Shown in pieces: positions 21,662-29,361 of a stretch of 64,000 nt of DNA (positions are counted from its first letter, which is position 1; every line of letters starts with the position of its first letter). Where the stretch lies: positions 186,001-250,000 of the forward strand of contig NZ_SLVY01000007.1 in the NCBI RefSeq assembly GCF_004345605.1. Reading direction: 5' to 3'. Below the pieces are notes generated by a model. The model worked only from the letters and a program-made list of their open reading frames with translations, did no database searches and was not told the DNA's origin. This stretch comes from Rhodococcus sp. SMB37 (lineage in GTDB: Bacteria; Actinomycetota; Actinomycetes; Mycobacteriales; Mycobacteriaceae). Both the position numbers and the translations under genes were made by a program.

Positions 21662-22747
21662 CTACGACCGGCGAGCGCGCACTGCGTCCGCGAGACGGTC
21701 GAGCTGGTCGACGGTGGTCGCCCAGTCGATGCACGCATCGGTGATCGACTTGCCGTACTCGAGCTCATCCGATTTCCCGAGCGTCAGATCCTGTCGGCCG
21801 GCTTCGATGAAGCTTTCGAGCATGACACCGACGATGCCCTTTTCACCTGCGACGATACGGTCGGCGATGTCGGTGACGACGTCGACCTGCTTTTCGTGGT
21901 TCTTGCTGCTGTTGCCGTGGCTCGCGTCGATGACGACACGCTCGGGCAGACCCGACTTGCGCAGGCGCGCCATCGTGTCGGCGACGGTCTCGGCGTCGTA
22001 GTTGGGTCCTGCGCTGCCGCCGCGCAGGATGACGTGGCAATCCGGATTGCCTGCCGTCTCGATCAGTGCGGTGTTGCCCTCGAGATCGGTTCCGGGGAAC
22101 ACGTGGCTCGCGCCGGCGGCACGCGTGCCGTCGACCGCAACCTGCACGTCGCCCTCGGTGGAGTTCTTGATCCCGACCGGCATCGACAGCGCGCTGCACA
22201 GCTGGCGGTGCACCTGGCTGGCGGCGGTGCGGGCACCGATCGCACCGTAGGTGACCAGGTCGGCGTAGTACTGCGGCAGGATCGGGTCGAGGAACTCGCA
22301 GCCGACGGGCAGGCCGAGACTCGACACGTCGAGGAGCAGCTTGCGGCCGATCCGCAGACCCGTGTTGATGTCGTACGTGCCGTCGAGGTGCGGGTCGTTG
22401 AGCAGACCCTTCCAGCCCAGCGTCGTACGGGGCTTCTCGAAGTACACGCGCATCACGATATGCAAGTCGTCGCGCAGTTCGTCGGCCTTCGCCGCGAGCT
22501 TGCGGGCGTAATCCATCGCAGCGGCAGGGTCGTGCACCGAGCACGGACCCACGACGACGACGAGACGATCGTCGGTGCCGTTCAGGATTCCGACGGTGTC
22601 GGCGCGACCCGAACGCACGGTCGCGGCGGCGACCTCGTCGGGGGCATGTTCGGCACGCACGACGGACGGTGCCGCAAGCGGGCTGACCCGCACGGTGCGC
22701 TGCTCGTCGAGATTTGCAGTGGAGATGCTGTTCGTCTGAATACTCAT
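21662..22747 (-). CDS. aroF: 3-deoxy-7-phosphoheptulonate (DAHP) synthase, class I
   Basis: A 361-residue type I-alpha DAHP synthase (AroF/G/H group) that condenses phosphoenolpyruvate and erythrose 4-phosphate, the first step of the shikimate pathway. Conserved blocks are [72 protein letters not shown]-like (here [13 protein letters not shown]) and [16 protein letters not shown]. The length is typical. It is preceded by an aromatic-residue leader peptide and a hairpin, which suggests attenuation by aromatic amino acid supply. Paralogue assignment (F, G or H) is not possible from sequence alone. Confidence 0.92.
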   Translation of the reverse strand: [361 protein letters not shown]

Positions 22748-22802
22748 CGGGTTCTCGGTTCCTGTTCCCAGGCCGACCCTCGAGGATGCTGTGATCTCCA
22801 GC

Positions 22803-22824
22803 GAGCCGGTCTGTCATCCGGCTC
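22803..22824 (-). promoter_or_regulatory. Attenuator-type hairpin in the DAHP synthase leader
   Basis: GAGCCGG and CCGGCTC form a 7-bp perfect stem with an 8-base loop, 14 bases after the leader-peptide stop and 55 bases before the structural gene. There is no T-run. It may act as terminator or as ribosome-binding-site-proximal structure in ribosome-mediated attenuation. Confidence 0.5.
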
Positions 22825-22838
22825 GTAGGTGGAAGAAG

Positions 22839-22907
22839 TCAGCGCGTGGTGACGCCGACCGACCCCACCAGGGCCGGCCTGCTAAACCAGAAATATGCGC
22901 GCTGCAT
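22839..22907 (-). CDS. Aromatic-amino-acid-rich leader peptide of DAHP synthase
   Basis: A 22-codon ORF starting ATG encodes Met-Gln-Arg-Ala-Tyr-Phe-Trp-Phe-Ser-Arg..., four aromatic codons in a row covering all three end products of the pathway. It stops at TGA, 91 bases before aroF. TATGGT (22920-22915), a TANNNT -10, lies just upstream and would give a leaderless or near-leaderless transcript. Ribosome-mediated attenuation at aromatic biosynthesis genes is known in Corynebacterium. Here the reading frame and aromatic run are seen directly; the regulatory role is inferred. Confidence 0.72.
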   Translation of the reverse strand: MQRAYFWFSRPALVGSVGVTTR

Positions 22908-22955
22908 GCCGACGACCATAACAGAAGCCTTTATCGCAGTGGTGTGACGGTCGCC

Positions 22956-24356
22956 TCACAGTGGCCCGGCGGATCCGGCCGGCTGCGAACTTCCCTGCGT
23001 TCGGTGTGGATCGAAGTGCCGCGGATTCGCGACACGCAGCCTTTCGACGACCGCACCGATCACCGCGGAGTGCACATCCGGATCGGACATGTCGAGTCCT
23101 CCATTGCGGAGACGGAGCGCCAGTTCCGCCTCGTCGCGACAGTCCACACGCGCCAGACGCCCGGAATGCGCCACCCGCTGACCGGAACCGATCTGGTGTT
23201 CTCTCCGCACGACTCGCAGGAGACTCGTGCAGATCTTCAAGCGATACGCCGCACCGGCATCGGTGAGCGACGGGGCGATTCCATCACCGAGCTCCTCGAT
23301 CACCGCATCGAGCAGATCAGCGACGCCGGGAAGTCCGTGCAGATCTCCGGGGAGTTCGGGGGCCGGTACCGGTTCCGGAGGTGGCACCACGTCGTCGACC
23401 AGTCCCATGATCCGCAGCAGGTCCCATTCGGATTCACACACCCGCCTGCCGATCGCCGCCAACTCGGCGGACGGTTCCGTTCCGGCGATGTGCTTCTGCG
23501 CCTGAAAACGTCCGAGGACGAGCCATCGCAACGTTCCGAAAACCTCCCACCAGTGCAGATCCTTCGGGTCGGGCCGCCACCGCGCGACACGTTCGTATCC
23601 GTCGAGCAACTCTTCGCGTGTACCGACCCCGGCCACCGGCGCGTCACCGCCGAAACGCCACGCGCGCACGCACAACCATCCGAGATCTTCGACCGGGTCC
23701 CCGATGTGCGCGAGCTCCCAATCGAGAACCCCCGCGGTGCCGTCGCCTGCGATCAGGAGATTGCCGAGTCGGAAATCACCGTGCACCAACGCTTTACCAT
23801 GCGCCGGGGGACGATGCGCATTCAGCCACCGCAATGCGATCTCGACAACGGGTCTCGGCTCGGAGAACGAACGGTAGAGATCCTGCACGACGTGGAGCGG
23901 GTCGTCGGTGCCGAGCATCGCAACCTCCGACACGGGAACGGCGTGGATGCGGGCGAGGATTCCGCCGAGTTCGCCTGCGAGCCGCGTTCGCGCTCCGGAC
24001 AACCCCTCGTTCCGCTGAATTTTCCTCGGAATGCTTTCCCCCGGTAGACGTTCCATGATGAGGAACGGCGCGTCGAGGCCGGGCGCGGTGTCGGCGGCGA
24101 CGACGACCTCCGGCACCGGCACTCCCGCCGCTCGCGCCGCGCGCAGGCACGCGGCTTCGGCGCGCATCCGCGGTGCGTCGCCGTGGCCGGGCGGGTCGCG
24201 GCGCAACACGTAGCCGCCCGTGCCCTCACTGTGGACCGCGTCGAACGACCAGATCTGCCTGCTGGCACCGCCGGTGAGCCGGCGCAGGTTCGTCACCGAC
24301 ACCGCCGCTCCCCAGTGCGCCGACAGGATTTCGGCGATGCCCGCCGCTACTTCCAC
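22956..24356 (-). CDS. Phosphotransferase (APH/ACAD10-11-type kinase) family protein
   Basis: A 466-residue protein with an aminoglycoside-phosphotransferase-like kinase fold in the first 330 residues. The catalytic loop HGDFRLGNLLI and the metal-binding Asp in VLDWELAHIGDP are present. The N-lobe begins LTGGASRQIWSFDA. The C-terminal about 120 residues form a separate helical domain (LPGVADLLDAVIEEL...). Relatives are fused or adjacent to acyl-CoA dehydrogenases (human ACAD10/11) and phosphorylate hydroxyacyl-CoA substrates for dehydration. Here the acyl-CoA dehydrogenase gene overlaps it by 10 bases, which supports the same role. Confidence 0.85.
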   Translation of the reverse strand: MEVAAGIAEILSAHWGAAVSVTNLRRLTGGASRQIWSFDAVHSEGTGGYVLRRDPPGHGDAPRMRAEAACLRAARAAGVPVPEVVVAADTAPGLDAPFLIMERLPGESIPRKIQRNEGLSGARTRLAGELGGILARIHAVPVSEVAMLGTDDPLHVVQDLYRSFSEPRPVVEIALRWLNAHRPPAHGKALVHGDFRLGNLLIAGDGTAGVLDWELAHIGDPVEDLGWLCVRAWRFGGDAPVAGVGTREELLDGYERVARWRPDPKDLHWWEVFGTLRWLVLGRFQAQKHIAGTEPSAELAAIGRRVCESEWDLLRIMGLVDDVVPPPEPVPAPELPGDLHGLPGVADLLDAVIEELGDGIAPSLTDAGAAYRLKICTSLLRVVRREHQIGSGQRVAHSGRLARVDCRDEAELALRLRNGGLDMSDPDVHSAVIGAVVERLRVANPRHFDPHRTQGSSQPAGSAGPL

Positions 24357-25531
24357 GGCGCTGCCTCCCCGTCACGCAGGAGTCGTCGCGCGGTGGACAT
24401 GCGGTGCACCTCGTCGGGCCCGTCGTAGATTCGCGCGTAACGGGCCTGGCGATACATTCTTTCGAGCGGTGTGTCGGCGGTCAGCCCGAGCGCGCCGTGC
24501 ACCTGGATGGCCCGGTCGATGACGTTGTGGAGCATCCGAGCTCCCCAGAACTTCACGAGCCCGATCTGCACTCGCGCATCCTCGCCGGAATCCATGACCC
24601 GGGCGGCGTCGAGCGTCATCAGCCTCGACGCGTGGATCTCCGCGGCCGATTCGGCCACATACCTTTGGATCTCGCCCTTCTCGGACAGCAACGATCCGTG
24701 GGCGAATCGTTCGTCGGCTCGTGCACACATCAACTCGAACGCACGTTGCGCCTGCCCGAGCCAGCGCATGGCATGGAAGATCCGCCCCGGCCCGAGCCTG
24801 TCCTGTGCGACGACGAATCCGTTGCCGCGCGCGCCGAGCAGGTTCGTCGCAGGTACCCGCACATCGGTGTAGCGGACCTCGTAGTGGTCGCTGGGATCGT
24901 GACCCATCGTCGGAATGGAGCGGACGATCTCGAAGCCGGGAGTGTCGGCGGGGACGATGATCGCGCTGATGCTGCGATGCAATGCTGTCGACTCGGGTTC
25001 GGTGCGGGCGAACACCGTGCAGTAACCGGCCTCCCGGGCGCCAGTGGTGAACCACTTGTGTCCGTTGATGATCCAGTGATCTCCGTCGAGGGTTGCGGCG
25101 GTCCGGACGAGAATCGGATCGGATCCGGCCACCTCGGGTTCGGTCATTCCGACGGACGGGAGGATCTCTCCCGACACGAGCCCGGGAACCCAGCGGCGAC
25201 GTTGTTCGTCGGTGCCGTGGCGGTGCAGCATCAGCGCATCCTGCATCGACACCGATCCCACGGCAAGTTGCCCGAACTCCGAGCGGCCGATGATCTCGTT
25301 GAGGTAGACGAAGTCGAGGAACGGCACTCCTCCCCCACCGATCTCCTCCGGATGCCCGAGCGCCCACAACCCGAGGTCTTTCGCGCGGGATTTCAGTCGG
25401 GTGAGTGCCGCCACCGCTTCGTCATCATGCCGTGAGAGGACGGGCTCGAGGGGGACGACCTCGTCGTCGATGAAGGAGCGCATGCGGGTGCACAGCTCTG
25501 CCACCCGCCCCTCCGGCCGGTTCGCTGTCAT
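24347..25531 (-). CDS. Acyl-CoA dehydrogenase (ACAD11-like)
   Basis: A 394-residue FAD-dependent acyl-CoA dehydrogenase starting at MTANRPEGRVAEL. Conserved features are SVGMTEPEVAGSDP, HWIINGHKWFTTGA and the C-terminal IQVHGALGLTADTPLERMYRQARYARIYDGPDEVHR, where the catalytic base and FAD-binding residues lie. The sequence fits the ACAD10/11 branch. Together with the downstream overlapping kinase gene it probably processes hydroxylated or branched acyl-CoA chains. The start is about 120 bases from an IdeR-type iron box that faces the other way. Confidence 0.9.
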   Translation of the reverse strand: MTANRPEGRVAELCTRMRSFIDDEVVPLEPVLSRHDDEAVAALTRLKSRAKDLGLWALGHPEEIGGGGVPFLDFVYLNEIIGRSEFGQLAVGSVSMQDALMLHRHGTDEQRRRWVPGLVSGEILPSVGMTEPEVAGSDPILVRTAATLDGDHWIINGHKWFTTGAREAGYCTVFARTEPESTALHRSISAIIVPADTPGFEIVRSIPTMGHDPSDHYEVRYTDVRVPATNLLGARGNGFVVAQDRLGPGRIFHAMRWLGQAQRAFELMCARADERFAHGSLLSEKGEIQRYVAESAAEIHASRLMTLDAARVMDSGEDARVQIGLVKFWGARMLHNVIDRAIQVHGALGLTADTPLERMYRQARYARIYDGPDEVHRMSTARRLLRDGEAAPWK

Positions 25532-25654
25532 GGCCGCCAATCTATCGGCACACACATGCGTTCACATGCATTTCGATCCGCCACGGGTCGGCGTGCGCGC
25601 TTCTGTGGGTCGGCTTCGACCCGGCGCCCGATCGGCAGCGCCGAAACCAGGCCC

Positions 25655-25683
25655 TTGCGCATAAGGATTGCCTAACCTATATT
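25655..25683 (+). promoter_or_regulatory. Promoter overlapped by an IdeR/DtxR-type iron box
   Basis: TTGCGC (25655-25660), 17 bases, then TATATT (25678-25683) form a good sigma-A-type promoter. TAAGGATTGCCTAACCTAT (25662-25680) fills the spacer and matches the IdeR consensus TTAGGTTAGCCTAACCTAA at 15 of 19 positions. Binding there would block transcription in iron-replete cells. There is no plus-strand gene downstream, only the candidate sRNA. Confidence 0.7.
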
Positions 25684-25689
25684 CATCAG

Positions 25690-25795
25690 TGGGCCTGTTG
25701 AGGACCGAGCGGAGAGCTGAGGGCTGCAGCGAACTCCCGGTCCCCGCCTACGGCGGGTCCCGTTGCTTTCGAGCGCGGGGCCCGCCGGTTTCGTC
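25690..25795 (+). ncRNA. Candidate iron-responsive small RNA
   Basis: The region starts about seven bases after the IdeR-controlled -10 and ends at a terminator-like hairpin: GGCGGGTCCCG (25752-25762) pairs with CGGGGCCCGCC (25776-25786) and is followed by GGTTTCG. The predicted transcript is about 105 nt and contains no convincing ORF. The layout resembles MrsI, the IdeR-regulated iron-sparing sRNA of mycobacteria, which is about 100 nt. Sequence similarity to MrsI could not be checked. The rest of the 25532-25829 gap shows nothing else. Confidence 0.5.
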
Positions 25796-25829
25796 TCCAC
25801 CACCTTCGCACAGCTCGGCAGCGCCCGCG

Positions 25830-26711
25830 CTATCTTTCCTCGACACCCTCACTCACGGGCATCGTGCGCGCCTGCGGCTTGCCGAGCAGAGCCCGCAACG
25901 AGAATCGGCCGAGTTCTGGATCATAGGGCCGATACGCGGCGTAGACGAGAACGTGGAACTTCTCGTGCAGCCTCACGGCTCGGCGGATCTCCGGCGTCAT
26001 CCTCCCGTGCAGGTCGAAGGTCTTCACCCCCGACTCGATGTAGGACCGGAACTCCCGCGGCGGCGTCAGCGCCCGCCTCGGCGAGATGTCCACCCGCATG
26101 TCGCTGAGCTGGACGATGGAGACCTCCGCCGCGCCCAGACACAGGGCGAGGTCGAGATCCTCGTGAATATCCGGAGCCACGCTCACGTCGTCACGAACCT
26201 TCTCCCACGCGGCTCGGCGGATCGCCATATTGGCTCCGTGCAGATTGCGATACGGTCGCTCTCCACCGAAAATGCCACGCTGAACCTGCTTTTCGACATA
26301 CCACCCCTTGATTCTGCGATAGGGGGAGTCGTACGAATTGTTCAGTCCGCTGATGGCACCGACCTCCTCGGTGTCGCCCCTTCCGAAGAAGTCACACACC
26401 GCCCGGGCCCAGTGCGGACGGACACGCGTATCCGCATCGACCCGTCCGAGGATGTCGCCATCGGCTGCTTCGAATCCGGCATTTCTCGCATGCGCGACAC
26501 CGGGTTTCGATTCTTGCACAAGCTTGATCTTCGGGCATCGCTCCTGCGCACGCCGTACGACGTCGACGGTGGAATCGGTGCAGTTGTTGTCGACCACGAC
26601 GATATCGACGAGGTCGTGCTGCTGCTCGATCAACGCGTCGAGGCACGGTCCGATATACCTCTCCTCGTTGTGGACGGGAACGATGACGGACAATCCGGCT
26701 CGTGTGACCAT
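25830..26711 (-). CDS. Family 2 glycosyltransferase
   Basis: A 293-residue GT-A-fold glycosyltransferase. The N-terminus LSVIVPVHNEERYIGPCLDAL and IVVVDNNCTDST are the nucleotide-sugar-binding start of GT2 enzymes. The DxD motif is in GRVDADTRV, and the acceptor/base region is near APDIHEDLDLALCL. A C-terminal amphipathic stretch may contact the membrane. It probably transfers a sugar to a lipid or cell-envelope acceptor. The gene follows the clp terminator on the same strand and faces the sRNA terminator end-on. The substrate is unknown. Confidence 0.88.
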   Translation of the reverse strand: MVTRAGLSVIVPVHNEERYIGPCLDALIEQQHDLVDIVVVDNNCTDSTVDVVRRAQERCPKIKLVQESKPGVAHARNAGFEAADGDILGRVDADTRVRPHWARAVCDFFGRGDTEEVGAISGLNNSYDSPYRRIKGWYVEKQVQRGIFGGERPYRNLHGANMAIRRAAWEKVRDDVSVAPDIHEDLDLALCLGAAEVSIVQLSDMRVDISPRRALTPPREFRSYIESGVKTFDLHGRMTPEIRRAVRLHEKFHVLVYAAYRPYDPELGRFSLRALLGKPQARTMPVSEGVEER

Positions 26712-26742
26712 GACTCTCGATGCTACCGCCCACGCAGCAATC

Positions 26743-26776
26743 GGCCCGCCTCAGGTGTTGCCATCCGAGGCGGGCC
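26743..26776 (-). terminator. Terminator downstream of the clp gene
   Basis: GGCCCGCCTC and GAGGCGGGCC form a 10-bp perfect stem with a 14-base loop, 29 bases beyond the clp stop and before the glycosyltransferase start. Confidence 0.75.
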
Positions 26777-26804
26777 AATGCATCTCTTTACCAACCGTTT
26801 CCGG

Positions 26805-29231
26805 TCACCTGACGACCAATTCTCCGTCCTCGACGGCCACGGTCACCGCGCCGCCTTCGACGAGTTCGTCGTCGAGCAACAGATCTGCGATGCGATCATC
26901 GACCTCGCGCTGGATCGCGCGACGCAACGGCCTGGCACCGAACTCGGGTTGGTGCCCACGATCGGCGAGCCAGTCGACGGCCACACCATCGATATCGAGA
27001 TCGATGCCCTTGTCCGCCAGCTTCTTCCGAGTGTCGCCGAGTAACAGATCGGTGATGCGCCGCAGCTGCTCATCGTCGAGCTTGCGGAACAACACGATCT
27101 CGTCGATCCGGTTGAGGAACTCCGGTCGCATCGTCTCCCGCAACCGAGCCATCACCCTGTCGCGCAACGGCTTCTCGGCCGCCTCTGCATCACCGGTGGT
27201 GAAACCGAGCGCGCCACCGCGGCTCGAGATGATGTCCGATCCGAGGTTGCTCGTCATGATCACCACGGTGTTGCTGAAATCGACCGTGCGGCCTTCTCCG
27301 TCGGTCAGGCGACCGTCGTCGAGGACCTGGAGGAGCGTGTTGAACACGTCCGGGTGCGCCTTCTCGATCTCGTCGAGCAGCACCACCGAGTACGGGTTGC
27401 GCCGGACCTTCTCGGTGAGCTGGCCGGCTTCGCCGTACCCGACATACCCGGGAGGGGCGCCGACGAGACGACTGACCGTGTGCCGCTCACCGAACTCACT
27501 CATGTCGACGCGCAGCATCGATCGCTCGTCTCCGAACAGCACCTCCGCCAAGGCTTTCGCCAGCTCGGTCTTGCCGACACCGGTCGGCCCGAGGAACAGG
27601 AAGCTGCCCACCGGCCGGCCCGGATCGCTCATCCCCGAACGACTACGACGGACCGCGCGTGCCACCGCGCGGACGGCTTCGTCCTGTCCGACGACACGCT
27701 CGTGCAGTTCGCTCTCGAGGTTCCGAAGCCGGTCCTTCTCGCCACTCGTCATCCGGGTGACGGGAATACCCGTTGCGCGGGAGACGATCTCGGCGATCAG
27801 CTCCGTGTCGACCACGGGGACATCGGCGTCGTCGCTCGCGGGTGCACCCGAGTCGATCCTGGTCTGGACCTTGACGATCTCGTCGCGGATCCGCGACGCC
27901 TCCTCGTAATCTTCGGATGCGACGGCAGCGTCCTTCTCCGCCTCGAGCGAGACCACCTGCTCGCGGAGCGCATCGGTGTCGACCCGCGGGGTGCGCAGCC
28001 GCAGCCGCGCTCCGGCCTGGTCGATCAGGTCGATGGCCTTGTCGGGAAGGTGCCGGTCCGGCAGGTACCGCACCGACAGGTCCACTGCGGCCTCGATCGC
28101 CTCGTCGGCATACCGGACACCGTGGAACTGTGCGTACCGGTCGCGGAGTCCGAGCAGGATGGTGACGGCATCGTCGTGCGACGGCTCGCCCACCGTGACG
28201 GGCTGGAATCGCCGCTCGAGCGCCGGGTCCTTCTCGATGTGCTTACGGTATTCGTCGAGCGTGGTCGCGCCGACGATGTGCAGTTCGCCGCGGGCGAGCT
28301 TCGGCTTGAGGATGTTGCTCGCGTCCATCGAGCCCTCACTGCCGCCACCACCTGCACCGACGACGGTGTGCAGCTCGTCGATGAAGACGATCAGCGCACC
28401 CTCCTGCGCGGTGATCTCGTCGAGGACCGAGGTGAGCCGCTCCTCGAAGTCACCGCGATATCGGGTACCGGCCACCATCGAGGTCAGGTCCAGCTGGACG
28501 ATGCGCTTGTCGCGCAGAGTGTCCGGGACGTCGCCGTCCACGATGCGCTGGGCCAGTCCCTCGACGATCGCGGTCTTGCCGACACCTGCTTCACCCACGA
28601 GCACCGGGTTGTTCTTGGTGCGACGCGAGAGAATCTCGATGGTCTGCTCGATCTCGTCGGCACGACCGATGACGGGGTCCACCCCACCCTTTCGAGCACG
28701 ATCGGTCAGGTCGACGCCGTACTTGTCGAGGGTAGGCGTAGACGATTCCGTCTCCGCCGGTGCCGCAGGTACCGGCTGGAGCGCGGTCTGCAGCGACTGC
28801 GGGGTGACCCCCAGCGACGCGAGCAGACGCCCCGGCGCGCGAGTCTGGTCGGCAGCGAGCGTGAAGAACAGGTGTTCTGGATCGATATACGTGGATCCGA
28901 GGGCACGCGACAGCTGATGAGCCTCGAGCAGCGCGGTCTTCACCGCACCGCTGAGGGCAGGTGCAGTCACACCGCTCCCGGAATCACCCTGGGGGAGTCG
29001 CTGCTCCACGGCCTTGATCACGTCGGCGGGATCAGCACCGGAGCGGGTCATGACAGTCCGGGCCGGGTCCTGCTCAGCCATTGCACGCAGAACGTGCAGG
29101 GCATCGAGATCTGCGTCGCCGCGTTCCGCTGCGAAACGCGCCGCATTGGCCATGAGCTCTTGCGTCCCGCGGCTCATGAAGCGCGAGATATCGATGCGGC
29201 CGGGGCCACCAGGCCCGAAGAATGACGGCAT
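26805..29231 (-). CDS. Clp/Hsp100 AAA+ ATPase (ClpC-like, HspR-type promoter)
   Basis: An 808-residue Hsp100 unfoldase with two ATPase modules. An N-domain (about 12-155) is followed by AAA-1 with Walker A GEAGVGKT and Walker B VFIDE. A short middle region carries a UVR-type motif ([17 protein letters not shown]). AAA-2 has [21 protein letters not shown], the Walker [14 protein letters not shown] and sensor-2 GARPLRR. The UVR motif and short middle region favour ClpC over ClpB, but the N-terminus is atypical ([16 protein letters not shown]). Such proteins unfold damaged proteins for ClpP or disaggregate them. A perfect-spacing HAIR box precedes it, so it is probably heat-shock induced through HspR. 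AGAAAGG is its ribosome-binding site. Confidence 0.9.
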   Translation of the reverse strand: MPSFFGPGGPGRIDISRFMSRGTQELMANAARFAAERGDADLDALHVLRAMAEQDPARTVMTRSGADPADVIKAVEQRLPQGDSGSGVTAPALSGAVKTALLEAHQLSRALGSTYIDPEHLFFTLAADQTRAPGRLLASLGVTPQSLQTALQPVPAAPAETESSTPTLDKYGVDLTDRARKGGVDPVIGRADEIEQTIEILSRRTKNNPVLVGEAGVGKTAIVEGLAQRIVDGDVPDTLRDKRIVQLDLTSMVAGTRYRGDFEERLTSVLDEITAQEGALIVFIDELHTVVGAGGGGSEGSMDASNILKPKLARGELHIVGATTLDEYRKHIEKDPALERRFQPVTVGEPSHDDAVTILLGLRDRYAQFHGVRYADEAIEAAVDLSVRYLPDRHLPDKAIDLIDQAGARLRLRTPRVDTDALREQVVSLEAEKDAAVASEDYEEASRIRDEIVKVQTRIDSGAPASDDADVPVVDTELIAEIVSRATGIPVTRMTSGEKDRLRNLESELHERVVGQDEAVRAVARAVRRSRSGMSDPGRPVGSFLFLGPTGVGKTELAKALAEVLFGDERSMLRVDMSEFGERHTVSRLVGAPPGYVGYGEAGQLTEKVRRNPYSVVLLDEIEKAHPDVFNTLLQVLDDGRLTDGEGRTVDFSNTVVIMTSNLGSDIISSRGGALGFTTGDAEAAEKPLRDRVMARLRETMRPEFLNRIDEIVLFRKLDDEQLRRITDLLLGDTRKKLADKGIDLDIDGVAVDWLADRGHQPEFGARPLRRAIQREVDDRIADLLLDDELVEGGAVTVAVEDGELVVR

Positions 29232-29251
29232 TCCGAAGCCTTTCTGTTGAA

Positions 29252-29272
29252 CTTGAGTCGTACTTACTCAAC
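29252..29272 (-). promoter_or_regulatory. HspR operator (HAIR box)
   Basis: CTTGAGT-CGTACTT-ACTCAAC matches the HAIR consensus CTTGAGT-N7-ACTCAAG at 13 of 14 arm positions with exact spacing. It lies 21 bases upstream of the clp start and 90 bases from the divergent helicase gene, so it may affect both. Confidence 0.85.
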
Positions 29273-29361
29273 TAACGTGCACAACAGGCAATCAATTCCC
29301 CAGATCATGTGATCCACAGCACACCTTCGCGGCGGCCGGAGTGTCCGCGTAGCGTGGACAC

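Noticed and set aside
27354-29225. Long plus-strand frame opposite the Clp ATPase
   Set aside because: Shadow of a conserved Hsp100 gene; no ribosome-binding site or domain.
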